This document shows, in pieces, positions 32,366 through 41,578 of a DNA stretch of 64,000 nt. The stretch lies in contig JAKLKQ010000003.1 in assembly GCA_023150555.1 (NCBI GenBank), forward strand, positions 62,001 through 126,000. The letters are read 5' to 3'. Position numbers and translations under genes: made by a program. This DNA comes from Planctomycetota bacterium (lineage in GTDB: Bacteria > Planctomycetota > SZUA-567 > H5-PLA8). Under the pieces are notes generated by a model that worked only from the letters and a program-made list of their open reading frames with translations, was not told the DNA's origin and did not search any database. How positions within the stretch are numbered: position 1 is the first letter of the stretch; each line of letters starts with the position of its first letter.

Positions 32366-35248
32366 TCACTTCGCCTGGTCGGCGATGTCCTTCAGCTTGA
32401 TGGTCTGGTCGGCGTAGTAGTTCAGCTTCACGCTGATCAACCGGCCGTTGCCGTAGTCGGCGATGAAGAGGCGCCGGTCGGTGTGCGTGCCGGTGAAGAG
32501 CGGGTGGAAGAGGCCCACTTCGTCGCCGCCCAGCGGCACGGCGCTGGTGGCGCCCGCGCTGTCGACGTTGGCGTAGCGCCCGATGCGCAGGACCAGGTTG
32601 CCGGCCGAGTCCAGCACGGCGACGCCGAACTGGTGCGGTTCGGGGACGAATGAGCGCGCGTAGTAGTCGAGGGCGAAGCGCGAGAACCAGCACGCGCAGC
32701 CGCCGCCGGCCTGCGAGGCGTTGAAGCCGGCGTAACCGACGCCGCCGTAGTACCACTCGGCGTTCTCGATCCAGACGCCCTTGCCGGCCATCGGCTGCTT
32801 GGGTTCCTGGCCGGGGGGCACGGGGATCTGGGCGCCGCCGGCGCTGATGATCTTGCCGTTCTTGGGGCGCATCTTGGTCAGCGTCTCGGACATCGAGTTG
32901 ATGTAGGGCTTGCCGTCGAGCATGCGGGTAGCGGTGTGCATGAAGTAGATGTTGTCGTCGCGGTCCATGGCGACGCCGTCGACCTGGTGCACGCCGGGGA
33001 CGGCGTCCTCGTAAACCTGCTTGCCGTGCGTGTCCCAGACGTGGATGCAGGGCGAGGTCGAGCTGAAGACACGGCCGGGGTACATGCGCGGCGTGTAGGG
33101 CTTACCCAGGCTGGCCATCGACTTCAGGTCGACGGTCGATTCGCCGACCATGCCGCTGATGCCGGTGTAGCGGTACGCGCAGGAGGCGATGACGTAGCCC
33201 TTGGGCGAGACGTTGATGCCGCCCTGGTGGTAGCAGACGGGCGACTGCGACGGCAGCACCAGGCCGCTGATGACCGGCGTCGAGTGCCCGCCGATGCCGC
33301 CGTCGCGCCCGATGGCCTCGAACTCCTCGCCGTAGTCCCAGGGGATCTCGCGCCAGGTGCGGGAATCGTAGCGCACGATGACGTTGGTGTTGCGCAGGTA
33401 GGCGTAGCCGTTGAGGTCGAAGGCGGCGTCGACGGGGTTGAACGGCAGCTTCAGCTCCTTGATCTTGGCGGACTCGGGGTCAATCTCCAGCCAATAGCCG
33501 CTGGCCTTCACCGTCGGCGCGCTGTCGGCTTCGGCAAGGTACAGCTTGCCGTTGACGGGGTTGACATAGCAGTGCTGGATCGCATTGCTGGGCGGTTTGG
33601 CGCGCACGACTTCCTCGACCGTGGTCTTGCCAAAGTCGGCGATCTTCTCGAGCTTGCTGCCCTTCTCCTTGAAGATGCGGATGCCGCAGGCCTCGTAGGG
33701 CGTGGTGCGCCCGCCGTTGCCGCCGTGCACGCCCAGTTCGGCGTCGTTGCGGCAGTCGCTGACGAACCAGATCGTGGGGGGCTCGGTCCACGAATCGATC
33801 TCGGCGGTGTAGAAGAGTTCCGTCGGCAGGCCGGTGTAGGTGCCATAGCGGCCGAACACGAGGTCCTTGCCGTCGTCGCCGGGGATCTTGAACTTCGCCA
33901 GCTGCTTCGGATCCTCGAAGGGGCCGAGCTTGGTGACGGTGATGGGCTCGTTCTTCGGGTTGGCGGCCTGGTAGTGCCACGACGGCATGCACCAGCTGAA
34001 GACGTACATCTGCCCGTTCTTGCGGTTCAGGCGCACCAGCGCGGGCCGGGCGACCTTGACCTCCTTCAGCACCTTGCCGTCGGGCGAGAAAATCTGGATG
34101 CGGTCGTTCATGTAGTCGCTGACGTACACGCGGCCCTGTTCGTCGCAGTCCACCGAGGTCGCGTTGGTGAACTTGCCGGGGGCGTTGCCTTCGCCCGTCG
34201 CGCGCCCGTCCTTGAAGCCGAACTCGCCGGCGAAGATCTTGGCGTCGCCGCTGCCGTCGAACGGGATGCTCTGGACCACGTGGTAGGTCTCGAAGTTACG
34301 CGGGTGGCGCGTAGCGTAGCCGGCCAGGTACGCGGTCTTGCCGTCGGGACTGATCGCTACGCTGGTGGGCCCGACCTGCAGCGGCGGGCCTTCGCGGCGC
34401 AGCTGCAGTTCGATGCAGGTCTTGCCGCCGGTCAGCTCCAGGCCGCCGGTGGTGCCGTCCAGGCCCAGGCGGTTGAGCTTCAGGTACGCGAGCGCGATTC
34501 GGCCGCCGCGCTCGGCCATGCCCGTGGCGCCGTGGCCCTTGCGGCCCAGCTGGTCGAACCAGTTGGCGTTGTCGCCGCTGGTCAGCAGCGTCTGCTGGTA
34601 AGCGCTCTGCTTCCACGGCAAGCGGAAGCCCTGCGGGAAGTCCTTCCAGTCCAGGCCCTTGGCCGCCTCCAGCTTGTTCGCCGGGAACGGATAGACCGTG
34701 CGCACGTACTTGCCGTCGTGGCCGAAGAGTTTCACCGAATCGCAGCCGAGGCCTTCGTACACCAGCACGCCTTCGGGCGTGGCGGTCATCAGGGGCGAAC
34801 CCTGCGAGAAGCGCTTGTACGGCGACCAGTAGAGATTCTTCTCGAACTCGGGCTTCAAGCCCAGCGAGACGCGGACCTGGTGGCTGTCCTTGTCGTCGAC
34901 GTACTTGCCCTGGTCGTCCTTGCCGTCCCAGACGACCTGCTGCTTGAGGCTGTCCTTCTGAAACGGAGGCGGCGCCTTCTTGCCCAGCACACCGCTGGCG
35001 AGGTGGCGGATGATGCGCCCGTCGTTGTCCTCAATGGCCACTGTCGCGTCGCAATAGCCCTTGGACTCGAACGTGACCACGATGTGGTCGCCGTTACGCG
35101 TCACGGCCGGTTGCTGTGCGAACTCGAAGACCTGCTCGCGCTTGACCTTGAACTCGTCGAGGTCGCTGGCGTGCGCGAGGCCGGCGGCCCCTGCGAGGCT
35201 CGCAAGGAGCAGGATCACATGTGCGCAAAGGGCGGTTCGAAGCGGCAT
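32366..35248 (-). CDS. Secreted beta-propeller (NHL/SMP-30-like) protein, paralogue 1 of 3
   Basis: 960 residues with signal peptide (about 1-27, ending AHA). The N-terminal domain, about 30-140, is an Ig/FlgD-like beta sandwich (VAIEDNDGRIIRHLASGVLG, VVWDGKDDQGKYVDD). The rest is a series of NHL-like blades: TATPEGVLVYEG, VAISPDGKTAYLAG, VDCDEQGRVYVSDYMNDRIQIFSPDG, ending LFIADYGNGRLISVKLNY. The family role is usually ligand binding or lactonase-like; no metal ligands can be picked here. It is probably periplasmic or on the surface, reporting on or binding a substrate of the nearby glycosidases. It is about 45-50% identical by eye in conserved blocks to the genes at 35758 and 45217. It stands as a single transcription unit. 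Confidence 0.72.
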   Translation of the reverse strand: MPLRTALCAHVILLLASLAGAAGLAHASDLDEFKVKREQVFEFAQQPAVTRNGDHIVVTFESKGYCDATVAIEDNDGRIIRHLASGVLGKKAPPPFQKDSLKQQVVWDGKDDQGKYVDDKDSHQVRVSLGLKPEFEKNLYWSPYKRFSQGSPLMTATPEGVLVYEGLGCDSVKLFGHDGKYVRTVYPFPANKLEAAKGLDWKDFPQGFRLPWKQSAYQQTLLTSGDNANWFDQLGRKGHGATGMAERGGRIALAYLKLNRLGLDGTTGGLELTGGKTCIELQLRREGPPLQVGPTSVAISPDGKTAYLAGYATRHPRNFETYHVVQSIPFDGSGDAKIFAGEFGFKDGRATGEGNAPGKFTNATSVDCDEQGRVYVSDYMNDRIQIFSPDGKVLKEVKVARPALVRLNRKNGQMYVFSWCMPSWHYQAANPKNEPITVTKLGPFEDPKQLAKFKIPGDDGKDLVFGRYGTYTGLPTELFYTAEIDSWTEPPTIWFVSDCRNDAELGVHGGNGGRTTPYEACGIRIFKEKGSKLEKIADFGKTTVEEVVRAKPPSNAIQHCYVNPVNGKLYLAEADSAPTVKASGYWLEIDPESAKIKELKLPFNPVDAAFDLNGYAYLRNTNVIVRYDSRTWREIPWDYGEEFEAIGRDGGIGGHSTPVISGLVLPSQSPVCYHQGGINVSPKGYVIASCAYRYTGISGMVGESTVDLKSMASLGKPYTPRMYPGRVFSSTSPCIHVWDTHGKQVYEDAVPGVHQVDGVAMDRDDNIYFMHTATRMLDGKPYINSMSETLTKMRPKNGKIISAGGAQIPVPPGQEPKQPMAGKGVWIENAEWYYGGVGYAGFNASQAGGGCACWFSRFALDYYARSFVPEPHQFGVAVLDSAGNLVLRIGRYANVDSAGATSAVPLGGDEVGLFHPLFTGTHTDRRLFIADYGNGRLISVKLNYYADQTIKLKDIADQAK

Positions 35249-35465
35249 CGTTGGGGACCCCCGGAAATCGGTTATTCGGCCGAGCTTACGTACACCGGAG
35301 GCGCCTCGTTAAGACCACCCATCCGGGCGCAAATCGAGGCCGCGCTCCTATCGCCTAGGTAACGTAACTCGTTGAGGATTCAAGCCGTGGGAGAACGAAA
35401 TTATTCGGGGCGCGCCGCGGGCCGCGTTTCTAGATCGGACCACGATAATACCAAGGTTGGCGATG

Positions 35466-35482
35466 GCTCCTTATTAAGGAGC
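35466..35482. promoter_or_regulatory. Palindrome gctccttaTtaaggagc
   Basis: A 17-base perfect inverted repeat with a single central base, 220 bases upstream of the propeller start at 35248. Its symmetry suits an operator for a dimeric regulator, or a short hairpin. A related half (ctattaaggagg) occurs at 31244-31255 upstream of the GH4 gene. Confidence 0.35.
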
Positions 35483-35654
35483 GGCGCCGTAGCACCAACA
35501 GACATTGCGAATACCCAACGGCATTACAAATGGCTTCGGGATGCGCGTTTCGAGTCTGGCGTTGCGGCGGTCGTAGACCTGAAGCGCGATTTACCTTTCG
35601 TGTGCGCGTAAGGAGCGGGCCTCTTGTGGCCTTCGGCCGCCCAACCCTTCGGGA

Positions 35655-35735
35655 TGGGCCAACCCTTTAGAAGTCCTCTGTGAGCCTCTGTGTACTCCGC
35701 GTCTCCGTGTTGAAGTCGTTTGCCGTTCAATCCGC
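35655..35735. repeat. Interspersed repeat copy 2
   Basis: Reads gggatgggccaaccc, then cctctgtgtactccgcgtct and gtttgccgttcaatccgc. It matches copy 1 at 32290-32360 in order and spacing but with many substitutions. It ends just before the stop codon of the propeller gene at 35758. Confidence 0.6.
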
Positions 35736-35757
35736 AATCCGAAACCCGCAATGGGAT

Positions 35758-38586
35758 TCACTTCGCGTTGTCGGGCACGTCGCGGAGCTTAATCGTCTCC
35801 TCGGTGTGGTACGCGAGCTTCACGCTGGCAATGCGGCTGTTGCCGGCGTCGGCGATGAAGAGGCGGCGGTCGCTGTGCGTGGCCAGGTACGCGGGGAAGA
35901 CCAGCGCGACCTCGTCGCCGCCCAGCGCGCGCGGCTTGGCCGGGCCGCCTTCGGGGACCAGCGGCACGCCGTCGTCGATGTTTCCGTAGCGCCCCACGCG
36001 CAGGATCAGGTTGCCCGCCGTGTCGAGCACCGCGACGCTGCGGTGGTTGATCTCCGGCGCGAACGAGCGCGCGTACAGGTCCAGCGCGGGCCGCGCGTTC
36101 CAGCAGATGCAGGCCATGTTGTTCAGCCCCACGCCGCCGTACATCCACTCGACGCCTTCCGCCCAGCCGCCCCCCGCAAAGTCCGCGGGGCGGTCCGGCG
36201 TGGCGGCCTTCTCCGCCGGCACCGGCACCGCGGCGGTGAAGTTGATGCCCTTGGCCTTCCCCGCGCGCAGCTTGATCAGCGTGCCGGCGGTTCCGACCGG
36301 ATACGGCTTGCCGTCGACGCTGCGGTTCTTGTTCGAGAGGAAATAAAGGTTGTCCTCGTTGTCGATGTTGACGCCGTCGCTGAAGTCCATGCCTTGGGTG
36401 GCGTCCTCGGCCACCAGCTTGCCGTATTTGTCCCAGAGGTGCGTCTCCCAGCCCACCGCGCGGCCCGGGTACAGGCGCGGCTTGTACTTCTGCGCCGCGA
36501 CGATGCCCTGGAAGCCGCGCTTGGCGTCGCCTTCGGGCGTGCCCGCCGGAGCGGTGGTGGAGCCCGGCTTCGAGAACGTCGCCGGATTGCAGCAGGTGAC
36601 CACCAAGTGCCCGCGCGGCGAGACCGCCATGCCGCCCATGTGCCACCATGCCATGCGTCCCGTCGCCGGAAGCACCAGGCCCGACATCAGGCTGGCGCGC
36701 TTTCCGTCGCCGGCGCCGAAGCCGACGGACGCGCATTCCTCGCCGTAATCCCACGGCACCTCGCGCCAGGTCTTAGGCTGGTAGCGCGCGACGACCAGAT
36801 CCGTGCGCAGGTGGAAGAGTCCGTCGAGCCCGATGCACATATCCTCGGCGTCGAACGGCAGGTCGATCGGCTTGGCCTTGTTCGTCTCCGGATCGAGCTC
36901 GACGAGCTGCTTGAAGGACTTCATCACGCCGCTGTCGGCCTCGCCGACGTACAGCTTGCCATCGGCCGGGTTCACGTACAGGCGCTGCCGTTGGATGATC
37001 GGCGGCTCCGCGCGCACGACGTCGCGGCGGATGTCGGCGGCGAAGTCGCGCTTCACCGCAAGCGCGCCGTCCTTCTCGACGAGCAGCAGCGGGGCCTCGC
37101 CCTTGCCCGGCGTAAGCCATAGCACGGGCGGCTCCACGTAGCTATCCAGCGCCGCGACGAACTCCATGCCGCCGCCTTCCATCCGGCTGCTGGTGCCGTT
37201 GTTGTAGCCCTTCAGGATCTTCAACGGGATGGCCATGCGCACCTTCGGGTCTTCCAGCGGACCGAACCGCGTGTAAATGGGCTTCGGCACGCGCGGGCTG
37301 AGGTTCGGGTCGTCGCTGCCGTAGCGCCACGAGAGCGCGTAGATCTCGCCCGTCTTGTGATGCACGCCGACGAACGCGGGGCGTTCGACGGGAATCGCCT
37401 TCAGGAACTTTCCTTCGGGCGCGAAGACCTGGATGCGGCTGTTGAGGTGGTCGGCGGCGTACACACGGCCTTTCGCATCCACGGCGATCGAGACCGCCCA
37501 CTTGAACTGGCCTTCGCTGCTTCCGTAGTCGCCCTGCTTCATGCTGCCGGCGAAGAGTTCCGGCGGCGCGTCCGCGGCGTAGTCGATCTTCGCGATCCCG
37601 TTGAGCCACTCGTGCGCGCGCCCCAGGATCCCCGTCCAGCCGTAGCCGCCCAAGTACAGCGTCTTGCCGTCGGGGCTGAAGGCCGCGCTGCGCGGGCACG
37701 CCAAGGTGTCCTTGCCGCTCGACCACATGTCTTCCTTGCTGATCTTGACCACGCGCGCAAGTTCGGCGCCTGCAAGCTTCGCTGCGCCGCCGGACGCCGA
37801 GAGCCGGTTGAGCTTGCGAAACGCGACGGCAACGTTGTCGCCGTGCACCGCCAGCGCCTGCGCCGCGAAGCCGTACTTGCCTTCCTTGTCCGCGCTGGAG
37901 CCCGCGTCGAGCAGCGTCGCGTGCATCATTCCGAAGCCCAGCGGGTGCTCCTTGCCATCCTGAGGCAGCGCCACGCGCGGCAGGCCTTCGACCCTGTCGA
38001 GTCCCGCCGACGGAAACGGATAGATCTGGCGCACGTAATTCCCGTCGTGGTCCATCAGGCGCACGCTGTCGACGCCGGTGCCGTCGCTGACGTAGACGCC
38101 TTCGGGCGCGGGCGCGAAGCGCAGCGCGTCGGCGTCGATGGCCTTGCCGCCCGTCAGGCGCTTGTGGGGACTCCAAAAGAGCGAACGCTCCAAGCGTGGC
38201 ACCAGGCCCAGCGACACGCGCACCGAGATCGCGTCCTTGTTGTCGACGTAGATGCCGGCGTCGTCCTTGCCGTCCCAGACGAGCGTCTGCGCCTTGGCGT
38301 CCTTGGCGAATGGCGCGGGTGCGTTATTGCCCAGCACGCCGCTGGCGAGGTGCCGCACGATCCGGCCGCCGGCTTCCTCGATGGCCACCGTCACGTCGCA
38401 ATAGCCCTTGGTCTCGAAGCGGATGGTCACCGCGTCACCTTCGCGCGCGACAGCCGGCTTCTGCACGAACTCGAAGACCTCCTCGCGCTTGACGCGGAAT
38501 TCGTCCTGCACGGCGCCGAAGCACGCCGGCGCGAGGAACGCCAGTACACCAAAACTGAGCAGGATCTTTCGGATCGTCGTGCGCAT
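35758..38586 (-). CDS. Secreted beta-propeller (NHL/SMP-30-like) protein, paralogue 2 of 3
   Basis: 942 residues, ATG at 38586 preceded by CGGAGG. Signal peptide about 1-24 (ending CFGA). Same build as paralogue 1: N-terminal sandwich with VAIEEAGGRIVRHLASGVLG and LVWDGKDDAGIYVDN, then blades such as AFSPDGKTLYLGGYGW, VDAKGRVYAADHLNSRIQVF and, at the end, LFIADAGNSRIASVKLAYH. Between them lies an AVLDTAGNLILRVGRYGN strand that is almost identical in all three paralogues. It probably arose by tandem duplication with paralogue 1, because the 3' flanks also match. The sialidase-like gene lies 42 bases upstream on the same strand and ends at 38628, so the two may be cotranscribed. Confidence 0.72.
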   Translation of the reverse strand: MRTTIRKILLSFGVLAFLAPACFGAVQDEFRVKREEVFEFVQKPAVAREGDAVTIRFETKGYCDVTVAIEEAGGRIVRHLASGVLGNNAPAPFAKDAKAQTLVWDGKDDAGIYVDNKDAISVRVSLGLVPRLERSLFWSPHKRLTGGKAIDADALRFAPAPEGVYVSDGTGVDSVRLMDHDGNYVRQIYPFPSAGLDRVEGLPRVALPQDGKEHPLGFGMMHATLLDAGSSADKEGKYGFAAQALAVHGDNVAVAFRKLNRLSASGGAAKLAGAELARVVKISKEDMWSSGKDTLACPRSAAFSPDGKTLYLGGYGWTGILGRAHEWLNGIAKIDYAADAPPELFAGSMKQGDYGSSEGQFKWAVSIAVDAKGRVYAADHLNSRIQVFAPEGKFLKAIPVERPAFVGVHHKTGEIYALSWRYGSDDPNLSPRVPKPIYTRFGPLEDPKVRMAIPLKILKGYNNGTSSRMEGGGMEFVAALDSYVEPPVLWLTPGKGEAPLLLVEKDGALAVKRDFAADIRRDVVRAEPPIIQRQRLYVNPADGKLYVGEADSGVMKSFKQLVELDPETNKAKPIDLPFDAEDMCIGLDGLFHLRTDLVVARYQPKTWREVPWDYGEECASVGFGAGDGKRASLMSGLVLPATGRMAWWHMGGMAVSPRGHLVVTCCNPATFSKPGSTTAPAGTPEGDAKRGFQGIVAAQKYKPRLYPGRAVGWETHLWDKYGKLVAEDATQGMDFSDGVNIDNEDNLYFLSNKNRSVDGKPYPVGTAGTLIKLRAGKAKGINFTAAVPVPAEKAATPDRPADFAGGGWAEGVEWMYGGVGLNNMACICWNARPALDLYARSFAPEINHRSVAVLDTAGNLILRVGRYGNIDDGVPLVPEGGPAKPRALGGDEVALVFPAYLATHSDRRLFIADAGNSRIASVKLAYHTEETIKLRDVPDNAK

Positions 38587-38627
38587 GGATAGGCCTCCGC
38601 TCGTTCAAAGACCCCAAGGTTACCCGC

Positions 38628-40409
38628 TCAGCGCCCGGCGCGGAAGTGGCCCACGACCTCGCTGACGCGCAGCGCGCGGCCGTAGACGCGCAAGCCCTCA
38701 ATGCGCCCGCGCAGCCCCACGCCCGCGCGCACCCGCTTCGCACCGTTGGCGTGGCGCAGCACCGGCGAGAAGCGCCCCCAGCCGTACATGCGCGCACCGC
38801 CGCCGTCACAGAGCTTCCCGTCGATGACGAATGCGATCACGCGAGGGCCGCCGTCGACGATCGCCGCGACGTGATGCGTGCCGCCCAGCTCGAGCATCCC
38901 GGCGTCGCACGCCCAGCGGCTCTCGCCGCGGCCGTCGTGCATCGAAAGCTCCACCGCGCCGTTTTCCGCCGTGGCCAGCGCCAGACCCGCGCCGTGTTCG
39001 TCGCGCGTATCCAGCAGCATCTGGCCCGGCGCGAGCGCATCAAACGTAACGCGCAGCTCGAGCGTAAAGCCGCCGCCCAGATCACTGCGGCCCATCCCTT
39101 TGCCCCAGTAATCGCGCGTGGCGAAACCGGGGAGCTCGGGCATCAGCGCTTCGCCCGGCAGCTGCTCGCCTTCAAGCTCCAGCAGCAGTCCATCGCGCGA
39201 GACGCCGGCGGCTTCGTGCTGCGTCCAGAGGCCTTCCAGCATCGCGCGATCGAGTTCGTGCACGCGCGCGGCGGTCTTCTGCGTCTCGAGCAGGTAATAG
39301 CGGCCATCCTCCTCGATCAGGTCCGGGTAGCTGGCTCCGCTGAAGAAATCGGGATCGTAGAGCGCGATCTCGGGCTGCGACCAATGGATCTTTCCGTCGC
39401 GCTCGACGCCGCCGCACAGCCACGCGACATTACGGCTTCCGGAGCCTGCGCCGTTGTTGTAGCCGTTCCAGCCGTTGTTGTGGAACCAGTAGAGGAACTT
39501 GCCGTTCGCACACTTCCAGACGAAGTTCGCCGCGCGCGGATTGCGCAGCTCGCGGCCGTCGGCGTAAGTCTCGAAGCGCGGCGCGTCCCACGTGCGCCCG
39601 CCGTCGCGGCTGTACGAGCACGCCGGGCGTCCCGCGACCGTGCGATAGATGACGTACAGCCTCCCGTCGCTCAAGGTGACGAACGACTGCTCCTCGGCGA
39701 TCGGACCGCCGCCGTCCGGCGCGCGCAGGCCTGCGTTGCCGTCGGGCAATGTCTCCCAGCGGATCCGCTCGGGAAATGACTCCGTGAGGAGGTTGTCGCT
39801 GGCCAGCAGCACACCCTCGCTGCGCGTGAAGAAGCCTTCGCCGAAGCCGCCGACTTTGTGGAAGGGCACCAGCACCGTCCCCCCGCGCTGCAGCGGGCGC
39901 CCGACGTTCCAGCCGAAGCGCACCGCCCCGCCGTAGGGGTTCTCGCGGTCGATCTCGAACGCGCGAATGGGAATGCGGTAGCGCTTCTCCGACCAGCTGC
40001 GGCCATCGTCGTCGCTGAACTTGAAGACGAAGTCGCCCAACGAATCGACGCGCGTGCACTTCCCGTCCTTGTACGGCGGCCCGGCGTGGACCTCGCGGCG
40101 GTTCTCGGTGTTGTAGTTGTAGAAACAGTAGATGCGCCCGCTCGGCGCGCGGAAGAGCACCGAGTAACTCGCTTCGGGCCCGTCGGTGGGCTCCACGTCC
40201 ACCGGCACCGACCACGTCGCGCCGCGGTCGGTGCTGCGCATCGAGACGACGTGCTGCCCGGTCGCACCTTCCTTGCCGGGGCTGGTCGTGACCGCACACA
40301 ACCACGCGCCGTCGGCGGCCTGCACGACGTACGGCTGGTCGCAGTATTGCCCGGCCAGCGGGATCGGGCTTCCGGATGGAATGCTGCGCGGGTCGGGGCC
40401 TTCGGGCAT
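38628..40409 (-). CDS. Sialidase-like (BNR-repeat) exoglycosidase with C-terminal LamG-like domain
   Basis: 593 residues from ATG at 40409, where AAGGAGG precedes; an upstream ATG in frame (40457) lacks a ribosome binding site. Residues 1-400 are a six-bladed sialidase-type propeller: Asp-box-like STDRGATWS, SDDDGRSWSE and SRDGGRTWD are clear, and QPYVVQAADGAWLC opens the first blade. The last 180 residues form a concanavalin/LamG-like sandwich (GFTLELRVTFDALAPG, RIEGLRVYGRAL). There is no signal peptide, so it is either cytoplasmic or exported by an unknown route. The family hydrolyses sialic acid or other terminal sugars, but many members are uncharacterised. It diverges from the AraC regulator at 40525, which probably controls it. 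Confidence 0.78.
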   Translation of the reverse strand: MPEGPDPRSIPSGSPIPLAGQYCDQPYVVQAADGAWLCAVTTSPGKEGATGQHVVSMRSTDRGATWSVPVDVEPTDGPEASYSVLFRAPSGRIYCFYNYNTENRREVHAGPPYKDGKCTRVDSLGDFVFKFSDDDGRSWSEKRYRIPIRAFEIDRENPYGGAVRFGWNVGRPLQRGGTVLVPFHKVGGFGEGFFTRSEGVLLASDNLLTESFPERIRWETLPDGNAGLRAPDGGGPIAEEQSFVTLSDGRLYVIYRTVAGRPACSYSRDGGRTWDAPRFETYADGRELRNPRAANFVWKCANGKFLYWFHNNGWNGYNNGAGSGSRNVAWLCGGVERDGKIHWSQPEIALYDPDFFSGASYPDLIEEDGRYYLLETQKTAARVHELDRAMLEGLWTQHEAAGVSRDGLLLELEGEQLPGEALMPELPGFATRDYWGKGMGRSDLGGGFTLELRVTFDALAPGQMLLDTRDEHGAGLALATAENGAVELSMHDGRGESRWACDAGMLELGGTHHVAAIVDGGPRVIAFVIDGKLCDGGGARMYGWGRFSPVLRHANGAKRVRAGVGLRGRIEGLRVYGRALRVSEVVGHFRAGR

Positions 40410-40470
40410 CGCGGGGCGCCTCCTTACAGAAGATGCGGCGCGCCGGAGCGCCGCCATCGGAACATACCCC

Positions 40471-40498
40471 TTGAGCCGCGCGGCGCGGTCCGTATAAT
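40471..40498 (+). promoter_or_regulatory. Sigma-70-like promoter of the AraC gene
   Basis: TTGAGC at 40471-40476 and TATAAT at 40493-40498, 16 bases apart, 27 bases before the ATG at 40525. A dyad gtccg/cggac brackets the -10 box (40489-40493 and 40500-40504), which could be an autoregulatory site. It is one of the few good consensus promoters in the window. Confidence 0.6.
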
Positions 40499-40524
40499 CC
40501 GGACAAGAATAGGATTAAACGGAC

Positions 40525-41514
40525 ATGACTATCAAGCCGGGCCTGGGCTTCCTGGGCCCCGTCACCACCCTGAGCGGCCCCTACGACCAGCCCTGCGCTA
40601 CTGAGAACGCGCGGCTGGCACAGGCCGTCTCGGCGCTGGGGCCGCTGCGTCTGGGCGATGTGACGATCCGGACCGAGATCCTCCACCTGACCTGCCCCAC
40701 ATCCCGCGCCAAGGCGCGCTACCACCTGCATCCGTTTCTGGAAGTCACCTACGTCCTGTCGGGAAAGGTGAACTACCGCACACGCGAGAATGCCATTCCG
40801 GTGACGGCCGGCGAGATCTTCTGCATGCCCGCGGAGGTCCTGCACGGCTGGGAGAACGACGCGCGACCTTCGGTGCTCCTGGGCTTTCTGCTCACGGTAT
40901 CGCCCGCCAGCGCCAAACCTCAGTCGCTGGGCTTCCGCCTGGCCGAGGCCGCGCGGAACCTGGACTTCCGAATCCGCCCGGCGCCAGAGTTGAAGTTCGC
41001 CTTCGAGGCCTTGCGCGCGGAAGTGCGCGCCGACAGCCCCTGCCAGCAGGAAGCAATCGCCGGCTACACGCGCCTGATCCAGGCGTTGGTGGTGCGCGAA
41101 CTCTCTGCCGCGCTGCGCTTGAAAACCGTACCGCCGAATATCCCGGAGGACGCGCAGGCGCCGCGCAATGAGCAACTGTTCCTTCAAGCGCTGGCCTTCA
41201 TCGAGGCCAATCTTGCCTTCGGCATCTCGCTGACCGACGTCGCGCGCCACCTGGGCGTCACGCCGCGGCACGTCAGCCGGATTTTCAAGGCCAAGCGCGG
41301 CGTCACGGTGGGCGAGTTCGTCGACCGCCGCCGCCTGGAGCACGCGCAGCAGCTCCTGCGCGAACGCCCCGGCGCCGTGGTGAAGGACGTCGCCGCGCAG
41401 TGCGGCTTCCGCGACGTAAGCTACTTCTGCCGAGTCTTCCGCGCGCGCACGGGCACGACGCCGGCTCGCTTCGGCCGGGCCAAGGCCTCGCGCAAATCCC
41501 GCACAAGGAAGTGA
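40525..41514 (+). CDS. AraC-family regulator with N-terminal cupin sensor
   Basis: 329 residues. The N-terminal part, about 60-120, is a cupin-like AraC sensor domain (HPFLEVTYVLSGKVNY, PAEVLHGWEND). The last 100 residues are the double helix-turn-helix: ISLTDVARHLGVTPRHVSRIFK and VKDVAAQCGFRDVSYFCRVF. It binds DNA as a regulator of sugar use, with ligand binding in the cupin. It is transcribed divergently from the sialidase-like gene (115 bases apart), the usual sign that it controls that gene and perhaps the propeller gene downstream of it. A basic tail (RAKASRKSRTRK) ends the protein. Confidence 0.9.
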   Translation: MTIKPGLGFLGPVTTLSGPYDQPCATENARLAQAVSALGPLRLGDVTIRTEILHLTCPTSRAKARYHLHPFLEVTYVLSGKVNYRTRENAIPVTAGEIFCMPAEVLHGWENDARPSVLLGFLLTVSPASAKPQSLGFRLAEAARNLDFRIRPAPELKFAFEALRAEVRADSPCQQEAIAGYTRLIQALVVRELSAALRLKTVPPNIPEDAQAPRNEQLFLQALAFIEANLAFGISLTDVARHLGVTPRHVSRIFKAKRGVTVGEFVDRRRLEHAQQLLRERPGAVVKDVAAQCGFRDVSYFCRVFRARTGTTPARFGRAKASRKSRTRK

Positions 41515-41535
41515 ATGAACAAAGTTTCGGCCCGC

Positions 41536-41562
41536 GCCGCCTCCCTATTTTGAAGAGGCGGC
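41536..41562. terminator. Hairpin between convergent genes
   Basis: gccgcctc (41536-41543), an 11-base loop, gaggcggc (41555-41562). It sits in the 64-base gap between the stops of the AraC gene (41514) and the coiled-coil gene (41579). No T-run follows on either strand, so a terminator role is plausible but weak. Confidence 0.4.
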
Positions 41563-41578
41563 CAGACGGCGGTGGGGA

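Larger units (their letters stand above)
35249..35757. other. 509-bp intergenic region between propeller paralogues
   Basis: Holds the upstream region of paralogue 1 (including TACACCGG at 35291-35298), a perfect palindrome at 35466-35482 and the second interspersed repeat at 35655-35735. No gene is supported. The potential plus-strand frame at 35372-35611 has no recognisable product. Confidence 0.4.
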
